Part shown: positions 45,699 through 53,016 of the stretch, piece by piece
Position numbering within the stretch: the first letter of the stretch is position 1
Layout: every line of letters starts with the position of its first letter
Origin: an uncultured Clostridia bacterium
GTDB lineage: Bacteria; Bacillota; Clostridia; UBA1212; UBA1255
DNA length: 64,000 nucleotides
Assembly: GCA_904420095.1 (NCBI GenBank)
Contig: CAJFUB010000036.1
Span: 62,001 to 126,000, forward strand
Reading direction: 5' to 3'
Notes under the pieces: generated by a model
What the model was told of the DNA's origin: nothing
Database searches by the model: none
The model's input: only the letters and a program-made list of their open reading frames with translations
Translations under genes and position numbers: made by a program

Positions 45699-45753
45699 TA
45701 TATCAGGTAAATATTTACTCTTATGGTTGTAGCGACGTTTCTCCCAGCGACAG

Positions 45754-45912
45754 ATGATACTGGCGGTTCGTTTTGAACTTGATGGCGGCTTTTGCAGCAA
45801 GGAAATTCTCGGCATATTGAATAAGGGATATACGAAAGCGTATATCTTGCGTTATTACTGTGCAGAATGTAGTTTTTTTAAAGAAAAAATTTGTATACGG
45901 TCTGAAACCTGA
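45754..45912 (+). pseudogene. Possible transposase fragment
   Basis: A 52-residue frame reads VRFELDGGFCSKEILGILNK and YILRYYCAECSFF. The D-GGF-S-E-I-L pattern resembles the second catalytic region of DDE transposases of IS1380-like type. No terminal repeats or other transposase parts were found nearby. The match is short, so the family is a guess. Confidence 0.35.
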
Positions 45913-45929
45913 CAGTAGTTGTCAGGTTT
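45905..45929 (+). repeat. Perfect 10-bp hairpin upstream of the DUF1906 gene
   Basis: AAACCTGACA and TGTCAGGTTT flank a five-base loop. No T run follows. It may be a weak terminator of the transposase fragment or an operator for the downstream three-gene set. Confidence 0.4.
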
Positions 45930-46012
45930 AACATTGATAATAGAGTTGCAGCTGTAAAAGATTAGGACGCTAATCGAAAACAAAAATTTCTAAAAGAAAG
46001 AAGGAAAATAAA

Positions 46013-46831
46013 ATGGCATGTAAAGGTACTAAACACGCGAAAGCTACGGCTGAAGCAACACAGGCGACTGCCGCCACTGTTCAGGCGGAGGTAAAAACAA
46101 CAGAGGTGCAGGCTCCCGTGAGCAGACTTTTGTTTGGTGTGGATTCTAAAATCCAAGCCAATGATATTCTGCAAAACAACATTTCTGAATTTGAATGGGT
46201 AGTTCGCAATAAGGTATATCCTAACTTTTGGGGACGAAATCTTGTGGGCGAAAACGCTCTTACAAAGGATGAAATCGCATTTATTCATTCAAAGGGTTGT
46301 AAGATAGCTGCTATCTATACAGATTCCGGAGAAAAGAAGACCGAAGAACAGGGTAAAATTGTTGTAAAGAAAATCGATGTTGTAGCTCTTGAACTCGGTA
46401 TTCCTAAGGGAACGGCAGTGTTCCTCGAAGTAGTAAACGGCGAAGATATTAGCCGTGATTATATGAAGGGCTTTGCAGCAGATCTCGAAGAAAAGGGCTT
46501 TGTTCCAGGATTTAAGGCTAATACCGATGCTAAGTTCGGCTTTGACCGTGAGTTCAGCCGTGGTTTGCAGACTGATCGTGAGATTTTTAAAAAGTGTCTT
46601 GTATGGGCAATTTCCCCCAGTCTCGCAGAATATGACCGTGTAACCACCACTCACCTTATTCATCCGGATAATTGGATGCCTTATGCACCCTCCGGTATTA
46701 CCCGTAACGATATTGCCGTATGGCAGTATGGAGTTAACTGTCATCCTATCAATGACGATGCGGGTATTGAAATCACCTTCAATGTGAACCTTGTAAGAGA
46801 TAGAAAAGTTATCATTGACAAAATGTTTTAA
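46013..46831 (+). CDS. DUF1906 (glycoside-hydrolase-like) protein
   Basis: Protein of 272 residues. After an Ala/Thr-rich start (about 1-35) comes a TIM-barrel-like DUF1906 domain: LLFGVDSKIQANDI, FEWVVRNKVYPNFWGRNL, IAAIYTDSGEKKTEEQ, GTAVFLEVVNGEDISRDYMKGF, YAPSGITRNDIAVWQYG. The family is related to Rv2525c and to wall-acting phage enzymes. There is no signal peptide. A ribosome site GAAGGAAA precedes the ATG. First of a three-gene set with a Big_2-DUF3289 protein and a membrane protein. Confidence 0.75.
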   Translation: MACKGTKHAKATAEATQATAATVQAEVKTTEVQAPVSRLLFGVDSKIQANDILQNNISEFEWVVRNKVYPNFWGRNLVGENALTKDEIAFIHSKGCKIAAIYTDSGEKKTEEQGKIVVKKIDVVALELGIPKGTAVFLEVVNGEDISRDYMKGFAADLEEKGFVPGFKANTDAKFGFDREFSRGLQTDREIFKKCLVWAISPSLAEYDRVTTTHLIHPDNWMPYAPSGITRNDIAVWQYGVNCHPINDDAGIEITFNVNLVRDRKVIIDKMF

Positions 46832-46857
46832 ATTAAGTATGATAAGGAGGAAAAATA

Positions 46858-48126
46858 ATGATATGTATAAATTCAGTTAATGTGTATCCAAATAGTGCAA
46901 CTATTACCAAAGGACAATGGTATTACGATGCTTGGGCGGGTATATCTTCTAACTGCCCTGAATGTGCAGAGGTTAGATGGTACAGTAGTAACACTTCTAT
47001 TGCAAGCGTAAATGAAACTACAGGATATATTTACGGAGTAAACACAGGTACAACAAGGGTTTATGCCCAGGCTACTGACGGTAGTGGAATAAGCGATTAT
47101 ATTACTGTAACTGTAATTGCACCAATACCCGTAACAGGAGTAGCGGTTTGCCCTGCGCATAAAACTATGGATGTGGGAGAAATGGATTATCTTTGTGAAA
47201 CTGTATATCCGTCAAACGCTACGAACCAAACAGTTATTTGGTGCAGCAGTAATGAAAGTGTGGCAACTGTCGGGACTTACACAGGTTTTGTAAGAGCAAA
47301 GAAAGCAGGTACTGTTACCATTACTGCCACTACTGTTGATGGTGGGTATCAGGATTGTATGACGATTTATGTTCGCAAGAACAAAATTTACCAGACGAAA
47401 AATACTTATAGATATAACTGCGATGGATGTCTTCCTGAAGATTTAGAGTATGATGATATTTCTGAAAATGATTTAAAAGCAATGGACTGGATAAACTGGT
47501 CTGATTTTGTGTTTACAACACCAGCAACATTCAGGTCTTTGTGGGAAGATATGGCTACCACGTTATTCTCTACTGAGCCCTTACAAACAGTAGTACTTGA
47601 TATGATTGAACATTTTATGTCCGGGGATGGAAGCAATTATAGCAATTCAACATTGACAGAAAAAGTCCTGGAACATGAATCAACTCAAAATTATATTACT
47701 GCGGTTAAGAATTGTATTGCTCAGTTGCTATGTCAGTACAATGGTGACATAAGAGTATTAACTTATACTGCTGGTAATAGAGATAATAATCCACTCGTTA
47801 AATTGATGCAAACAAATAAGATATATCAGCCAGTTTATAATACCGTTAGTGACAAGATCAATGGATTGACTATTTGCATTGATGGTTTGTGGGGAAATCA
47901 AATTGAAGTAAAAGAGTATAATAAAACAGGTAATTCATATTCAGGAACACTTGTTTTTACACTCTATGATCATTTTGGACTAGATGCTGCCGATGTAGAA
48001 AAATACGGTTTTTTAGCAGGATTTAAATCTTGGTATATTCTTCAACATAACGAAGAATATAACGGAGAGTATAAGCCGTTTGTTACAGTAATCAACTTCG
48101 AAGTGCCCTTCTCGGGAACAATTTAA
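46858..48126 (+). CDS. Big_2 domain protein with C-terminal DUF3289-like domain
   Basis: Protein of 422 residues. Two bacterial Ig-like (Big_2) domains occupy about 3-83 and 88-172 (VRWYSSNTSIASVNETTG, TVIWCSSNESVATVG). The C-terminal half (about 185-422) ends LTICIDGLWGNQIEVKEYN, TLVFTLYDHFGLDAADVEKY and FKSWYILQHNEEYN, resembling DUF3289, a family I associate with effectors. No signal peptide is present: the first Ig domain starts at residue 3. AAGGAGG lies seven bases before the ATG. Flanked by DUF1906 and a membrane protein, probably an effector with its immunity gene. Confidence 0.7.
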   Translation: MICINSVNVYPNSATITKGQWYYDAWAGISSNCPECAEVRWYSSNTSIASVNETTGYIYGVNTGTTRVYAQATDGSGISDYITVTVIAPIPVTGVAVCPAHKTMDVGEMDYLCETVYPSNATNQTVIWCSSNESVATVGTYTGFVRAKKAGTVTITATTVDGGYQDCMTIYVRKNKIYQTKNTYRYNCDGCLPEDLEYDDISENDLKAMDWINWSDFVFTTPATFRSLWEDMATTLFSTEPLQTVVLDMIEHFMSGDGSNYSNSTLTEKVLEHESTQNYITAVKNCIAQLLCQYNGDIRVLTYTAGNRDNNPLVKLMQTNKIYQPVYNTVSDKINGLTICIDGLWGNQIEVKEYNKTGNSYSGTLVFTLYDHFGLDAADVEKYGFLAGFKSWYILQHNEEYNGEYKPFVTVINFEVPFSGTI

Positions 48127-48139
48127 GGAGGTAAGTAAA

Positions 48140-48670
48140 ATGCTTACAAAAGCCAATAAAAATGCCGCGCGAATGATTGTTAAGATTGTTATAACTGTTA
48201 TGATTGTTATGATTGTTTTAGCTTGCTTGTGTGTATGTTCTATATATATTTGGTTTACGTATACGTCAAAGTGGAAGTATAATGTTGAAAACTTCGAGGT
48301 ATTTCAGGAGGATTTTCAGACAGTTGCTGATTTTTGCCTGGAAAATGTCGAAAAAAATCCTGAAATCATATACTTCAATTTAAGTGGGAATAACACAATT
48401 TACTGCGGAACGAAAAGCGATGCGCAAGAGATGGATGTTTCGAATGATATTATAAACAGCTTTCGTAACATAGAACATGCTTTTCCGGATAGTGATGCAA
48501 AATTAGATGTTATATATTGTGCGGATGGCGCGGTTTATTTTACTACTCATAATGGCTTGTATTCGGTAATTTACTCTCCGACTTCAAAGCCGACAACACT
48601 GTCTGGCGGAAATACAGAGGCCGACACAAAAAAAATAACAGACGATTGGTATCATGCAGTAAAAAAATAA
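48140..48670 (+). CDS. Single-pass membrane protein, possible immunity protein
   Basis: Protein of 176 residues with one N-terminal transmembrane helix (about 13-40, VIMIVLACLCVCSIYIWF) and an extracellular domain containing ICYCGTKSDAQEM-like strands and a C-terminal KKITDDWYHAVKK. No family recognised. Starts 13 bases after the DUF3289 gene behind AAGGAGG and ends just before a strong terminator. Position last in an effector-like set suggests immunity. Confidence 0.55.
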   Translation: MLTKANKNAARMIVKIVITVMIVMIVLACLCVCSIYIWFTYTSKWKYNVENFEVFQEDFQTVADFCLENVEKNPEIIYFNLSGNNTIYCGTKSDAQEMDVSNDIINSFRNIEHAFPDSDAKLDVIYCADGAVYFTTHNGLYSVIYSPTSKPTTLSGGNTEADTKKITDDWYHAVKK

Positions 48671-48676
48671 TTTTTC

Positions 48677-48708
48677 AACCGCACCTTGGAAAGGTGCGGT
48701 TGGTTTTT
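48677..48708 (+). terminator. Terminator of the DUF1906/DUF3289 set
   Basis: AACCGCACCTT (48677-48687) pairs perfectly with AAGGTGCGGTT (48691-48701) and is followed by GGTTTTT, seven bases after the last gene of the set. Confidence 0.88.
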
Positions 48709-48773
48709 ATGCAGATTTGTCAAACATGTATTGTAATCCTACGGGCCCTCCGCTGAGAATCTATGCTTTGATC

Positions 48774-48802
48774 TTGACTTGCTTTGAAATTTATCATATA
48801 GT
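48774..48802 (+). promoter_or_regulatory. Promoter of the small membrane protein gene
   Basis: TTGACT (48774-48779), 17 bases, TATAGT (48797-48802), each near consensus. The leader to the next start is about 140 bases. Confidence 0.55.
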
Positions 48803-48944
48803 AATCTCAGATATGATAAAAATATGATTTTAAACGTGCGAAAGAGGGGCTTCTTTTGCTGCGGAATGCTTTGACGGCCGCTGCGCAGTGTGGGAACAGG
48901 TCGAGCAGGCTTCTCTTCCGCTCCGCTGAGAAAGGAGCAGCCGT

Positions 48945-49358
48945 ATGAAATCCCGCCCGTTTTTCTTTTTTAAACGTATAAGATTTTTCCTCATTGCCGT
49001 ACCGGTTCTCGTCGCGGCGGTCCTGCTGGTCGACGTGGCCGGCCGCCCGTCCCGCATCGATCTGGACGAAGTCGCCTGCATTACGGTCACGGCTTATTTC
49101 GACTGCTGGAACGAGGAGCATTCCGTTACGATCCGGGAAAGGGAATTATTTGAGGAGACGGAAAGCCTGGAACGTTCGCTGGGAAAGAAAGCGCGCAGGT
49201 TCGCCATTCTGAAATGTGTAAAATGGTCCGTTTCCTTCGCTTACCATTATAAAGATCAAAGCGTCGCATACAGGAAGTGCTCGGGGAATATGAATTTTGA
49301 CGAGGCAAAGCGGCTCGTTCGGACGTTTATGGATTCCGTCGAAAATAATAAATTTTAA
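48945..49358 (+). CDS. Small membrane-anchored protein of unknown function
   Basis: Protein of 137 residues: basic start, one transmembrane helix (about 12-31), then a soluble domain with CITVTAYFDCWNEEHSV and CVKWSVSFAYHYKDQSVAYR. The end is FDEAKRLVRTFMDSVEN. I recognise no family. AAAGGAG lies nine bases before the ATG. It stands alone with its own promoter; the next gene also has one. Confidence 0.6.
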   Translation: MKSRPFFFFKRIRFFLIAVPVLVAAVLLVDVAGRPSRIDLDEVACITVTAYFDCWNEEHSVTIRERELFEETESLERSLGKKARRFAILKCVKWSVSFAYHYKDQSVAYRKCSGNMNFDEAKRLVRTFMDSVENNKF

Positions 49359-49370
49359 CAAACGCAGAGA

Positions 49371-49399
49371 TTGCTTATTCAGCGCGCGCATAGTATAAT
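49371..49399 (+). promoter_or_regulatory. Promoter of the GH78 gene
   Basis: TTGCTT (49371-49376), 17 bases, TATAAT (49394-49399), 35 bases before the start codon. The spacer contains GCGCGCGC, which could serve regulation. Confidence 0.6.
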
Positions 49400-49434
49400 T
49401 ACCGGACAAAATAAAGAAAAGGAGAGATGATTGG

Positions 49435-51702
49435 ATGGATTTTCCAAACTCATTTATAAGAGCCGGGAAAGAGACATGCTCGCTTGACCACTTTGTCCCC
49501 GCTCCTTATTTCAGAAAAACGTTTGCGATCAAGAGTCTGAAACAGCTGAACAGCGCCGCGGAGGCAAGCGTAGTGCTGTGCGGCCTCGGCTTTTATGAGC
49601 TGTATATAAACGGAAAAAATATTACGAAGGGGCTTCTGGCTCCATATATCAGCAACCCCGACGATCTGATTTATTACGATGCCTACGATATTCTTCCGTA
49701 TCTGAAAAAGGGCGAGAACGTCCTCGGCGTATGCCTCGGCAACGGCCTGCAGAACGCATTCGGCGCTTACTGCTGGGATTTTCAGAAGGCCAAATGGCGG
49801 GCTGCGCCGCAGCTTGCGCTGCGCTGCACGATCAAATTCCGGGACGGCGAAGCCATGGTAATCGAAAGCGACGAATCCTTCAAAACGGCGCCCTCTCCCA
49901 TTCTTTTCGACGACCGTCACTGCGGAGAGTATTATGACGCAAGATTGGAGCTTCCGGGCTGGAATGAACCCGGCTTTAACGACAGAAAGTGGCGCTTTGC
50001 AGAAAGGGCTCCCATGCCCCGTGGAGAGGCCAGGCTCTGTCAGGCAGAGCCTATTGTCAAAGTCGGAGAAATCAAGCCCATATCGATTACGGAAGAGGAA
50101 ACGGGCTTCCGCTATGACTTCGGAGAAAATAACGCGGGACTGTGCAGGCTGCGCGTCTGCTCGGACACGCCCGGCCAGCAGATCGATCTGGTCCACGGAG
50201 AAGCCTTAATCGACGGAAAGCTTTATACGCGGAACATCAAATTCGACGAAAACGATTATGTGCAGAAAGACATCTACTACTGCAAGGGTACGGGAGAGCC
50301 GGAGGAATATATGCCGCGGTTTACGTATCACGGCTTCCGGTACGTGCTTGTGCGCGGCATTACAAAGGAACAGGCGACGCCGGAGCTGCTGACGTACGTT
50401 GTTTTCCATTCAAAGCTGGAAGAACGCGGCGGCTTCCAATGCTCGGATGAAATTGTAAACCGGCTTCAGGAGGCGACGCGGCGCAGCGATCTTTCCAATT
50501 TCTATTACTATCCCGTCGACTGCTGCCAGCGTGAGAAAAACGGCTGGACGGCGGACGCCGCGCTTTCCGCGGAGCATATGCTCATGAATCTTTCCGTCGG
50601 AAACAGCTATAAGGAATGGATGCGGAACATCGCGAAGGCCCAGAACGACGCCGGCGCGATCCCGGGCATTATACCGACCGGCGGGTGGGGCTTCGCATGG
50701 GGCAACGGCCCGGCGTGGGACAATATCATCGTATATTTACCGTTTTACACCTATCAATATACCGGGGACAGAGAGATTCTGGAAATTTCCGCGCCTACGA
50801 TCTGGAGATACCTGAACTACATCATCGGAAGAGCGGATTCCCGCGGGCTTGTGGCCATCGGCCTCGGGGACTGGTGCCCGGTCGGAAAGATCGAGGATCA
50901 ATACAACAGCCCTCTGATCTTCACCGACAGCGTGCTGACAATGGATATCGCGGAAAAAGCCGCATACATTTTCGAAACGCTCGGTATGCCGCTCCAGAGC
51001 CAATTTGCAGCAGAGCTTGCCCGCAGGACAAAGGCCGCCGTACGCAAATATCTTGTTGATTTCGACCGGATGCTTGCGCTCGGGAATTGCCAGACCTCGC
51101 AGGCCATGGCGCTGTACTATCATATTTTCGAAGGAGGGGAACGGACGAAGGCCTTTGAAAACCTGGTGGAAATCATCGCGCGCGACGACGATCACATCAA
51201 TCTCGGCGTACTGGGCGCAAGAGTGATTTTCCATGTGCTGACCGACTTCGGACGCAGCGATCTGGCATATAAAATGATTGCCCGCACGGATTATCCTTCG
51301 TACGGAAACTGGATAAAACGCGGCGCCACCACGCTCTGGGAAACGCATCAGCCGGAGGGGGGCAGAGTGCTGTCTCTGAACCACCATTTCTGGGGAGACA
51401 TCAGCAGCTGGTTTATCCAGGCGCTTGCGGGGATCCACTACAATCCGCATCGCAGCGATTTTGCGGAGGTGGAAATCCGGCCTTCCTTCGTGCCGCAGCT
51501 TGAAAACGCCTCCGGCTTCCATATCTGTTCCTACGGAAGAATTCTTTCCTCCTGGACGAGAAAAGAGGATTCCATTGTGCTTACGGTGGAAATTCCGGAA
51601 GGCATGAAGGGCATGATCCTCCTGGAAGACGGCTGGAGCTTTGAAGACGGCAAAGCCTGGAGAGAGGCCGTTACAGGCAGCTACACGCTCCGGAAGAAAT
51701 AA
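49435..51702 (+). CDS. GH78 alpha-L-rhamnosidase
   Basis: Cytoplasmic (no signal peptide) glycosidase of 755 residues releasing terminal alpha-L-rhamnose. N-terminal jelly-roll (FYELYINGKNITKGLLAPY), a rhamnosidase N domain (YDARLELPGWNEPGFND), concanavalin-like part (DFGENNAGLCRLRV), the six-hairpin catalytic domain (YYPVDCCQREKNGWTADAAL, with the catalytic acid region, and GLGDWCPVG), LWETHQPEGG, SLNHHFWGDISSWF and a C-terminal beta domain. All main motifs are present. Own promoter and AAAGGAGAG site. The M18 peptidase gene follows by 17 bases. Confidence 0.92.
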   Translation: MDFPNSFIRAGKETCSLDHFVPAPYFRKTFAIKSLKQLNSAAEASVVLCGLGFYELYINGKNITKGLLAPYISNPDDLIYYDAYDILPYLKKGENVLGVCLGNGLQNAFGAYCWDFQKAKWRAAPQLALRCTIKFRDGEAMVIESDESFKTAPSPILFDDRHCGEYYDARLELPGWNEPGFNDRKWRFAERAPMPRGEARLCQAEPIVKVGEIKPISITEEETGFRYDFGENNAGLCRLRVCSDTPGQQIDLVHGEALIDGKLYTRNIKFDENDYVQKDIYYCKGTGEPEEYMPRFTYHGFRYVLVRGITKEQATPELLTYVVFHSKLEERGGFQCSDEIVNRLQEATRRSDLSNFYYYPVDCCQREKNGWTADAALSAEHMLMNLSVGNSYKEWMRNIAKAQNDAGAIPGIIPTGGWGFAWGNGPAWDNIIVYLPFYTYQYTGDREILEISAPTIWRYLNYIIGRADSRGLVAIGLGDWCPVGKIEDQYNSPLIFTDSVLTMDIAEKAAYIFETLGMPLQSQFAAELARRTKAAVRKYLVDFDRMLALGNCQTSQAMALYYHIFEGGERTKAFENLVEIIARDDDHINLGVLGARVIFHVLTDFGRSDLAYKMIARTDYPSYGNWIKRGATTLWETHQPEGGRVLSLNHHFWGDISSWFIQALAGIHYNPHRSDFAEVEIRPSFVPQLENASGFHICSYGRILSSWTRKEDSIVLTVEIPEGMKGMILLEDGWSFEDGKAWREAVTGSYTLRKK

Positions 51703-51719
51703 CGAACGGAGGCGGCGCG

Positions 51720-53003
51720 ATGAAACGGGAAATCAGAAAGGAATGCGACGGCTTTTTAAAATATATCAACGAGAGTCCGACGCCTTATCACTCGGCAACA
51801 TATCTTTCCGGGATGCTTGCGCGTGCCGGCGCGATCCGTCTGGCCGAGGAGGACGAGTGGGAGATTCTGCCCGACCGTCTGTATTATCTCGTCAAAAACG
51901 GTACGCTGCTTTCCTTTTTTCGAATCAGCTCCCGAAAAAAGCCGCTGGAATACGGCTTCCATATCGCCGGCGCGCACCATGACGCGCCCGGCTTTCGTGT
52001 AAAGCCGGCCGTCTCTACAGTGGATGACGGCTACGAGCGTCTTACGCTTGAGCCCTACGGCGGCCTGATCCAGCATGTCTGGCTCGACAGGCCGCTGGCC
52101 TGCGCAGGAAGAATTTATTACGATAACGGCGAGAAAACGGACAGCGCCGATTTTAATATCCGGAAACCGTTTGCCGTGATCCCGAGCGCTGCGATCCATC
52201 TGCTGGGCAGCGTCAATGAGGGCGCCAAGTTCGATCTGCAGACCGAGCTCCGTCCCTTTGTCGCCCAAAGCCCGTCGGGCGAGCCCTCCTTTCTGAACTA
52301 TGCCGCTAAGGCGGCCGGCATTCCGAACCGGCGCATTCTGAGTTTTGATATTGTACTGTATGATGCCGCTCCGGCCGGCTACGCCGGGCTCCATGATGAG
52401 TTCCTGTCCTCTCCGCATCTGGATGACTGCGAGATGGCGTATGCGCTGACGGCGGGAGCCGTCTCGGAGGATGCCGCGGATCATTCCTTTGTCGCATTCG
52501 TTTACGATCACGAGGAGTGCGGCTCCGCAAGCGACCGCGGGGCGCAGAGCGGCGTCTTTGAAGCTTTGCTGGAGCGCCTGTGCGGCAAGCTTGGATACAG
52601 CAGGGAAGATCTGTTCCGCACAATGGCCCGTTCCGTGATCTTTTCCGCCGATATGGCGCATGCCGCGCATCCATCTTATCCGCAGACGGGAGATCCCGAC
52701 ACGAAGGTACGCCTGAATCGGGGACCGGTCTTAAAACTCAACGCGAATCAGTCCTACGCCACCTCTGCAAGCGGCAGCGCTTATTTTAAAAAGCTCTGCG
52801 CGGAATCCGGCATCCCATATCAGGAATATGTCAACCGGAGCACGATCCGAGGCGGACGGACGATCGGGCCAATGCTTTCCGCAAAAAGCGGGATGATTGC
52901 AGTCGATATCGGAAATCCGCTGCTTGCGATGCATTCCTCGCGCGAATTTGGCGGGACAGAGGATCTGTATCACATGCGGAGACTATTTTCCGCGTTCTTT
53001 TAA
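51720..53003 (+). CDS. apeB: M18 family aminopeptidase
   Basis: Two-zinc aminopeptidase of 427 residues, probably cytoplasmic. Metal ligands are visible in AGAHHDAPGFRVKP, HLDDCEMAYAL, DHEECGSASDRGA, DMAHAAHPSYP and the final HSSREFGGTEDLYHM. GGRTIGPMLSAKSGM is also family-typical. Length is normal. GAGGCGG precedes the ATG. Likely shares a transcript with the rhamnosidase although the functions are unrelated; the gene after it converges. Confidence 0.94.
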   Translation: MKREIRKECDGFLKYINESPTPYHSATYLSGMLARAGAIRLAEEDEWEILPDRLYYLVKNGTLLSFFRISSRKKPLEYGFHIAGAHHDAPGFRVKPAVSTVDDGYERLTLEPYGGLIQHVWLDRPLACAGRIYYDNGEKTDSADFNIRKPFAVIPSAAIHLLGSVNEGAKFDLQTELRPFVAQSPSGEPSFLNYAAKAAGIPNRRILSFDIVLYDAAPAGYAGLHDEFLSSPHLDDCEMAYALTAGAVSEDAADHSFVAFVYDHEECGSASDRGAQSGVFEALLERLCGKLGYSREDLFRTMARSVIFSADMAHAAHPSYPQTGDPDTKVRLNRGPVLKLNANQSYATSASGSAYFKKLCAESGIPYQEYVNRSTIRGGRTIGPMLSAKSGMIAVDIGNPLLAMHSSREFGGTEDLYHMRRLFSAFF

Positions 53004-53016
53004 AAGATCACGAAAG

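Noticed and set aside
45720-46012. A complete insertion sequence around the transposase-like fragment
   Set aside because: Only about 50 codons are recognisable and no terminal inverted repeats or target duplication were seen.
49450-50196. A 248-codon minus-strand open frame
   Set aside because: It is opposite to the GH78 gene and shows only the composition expected of a shadow frame.
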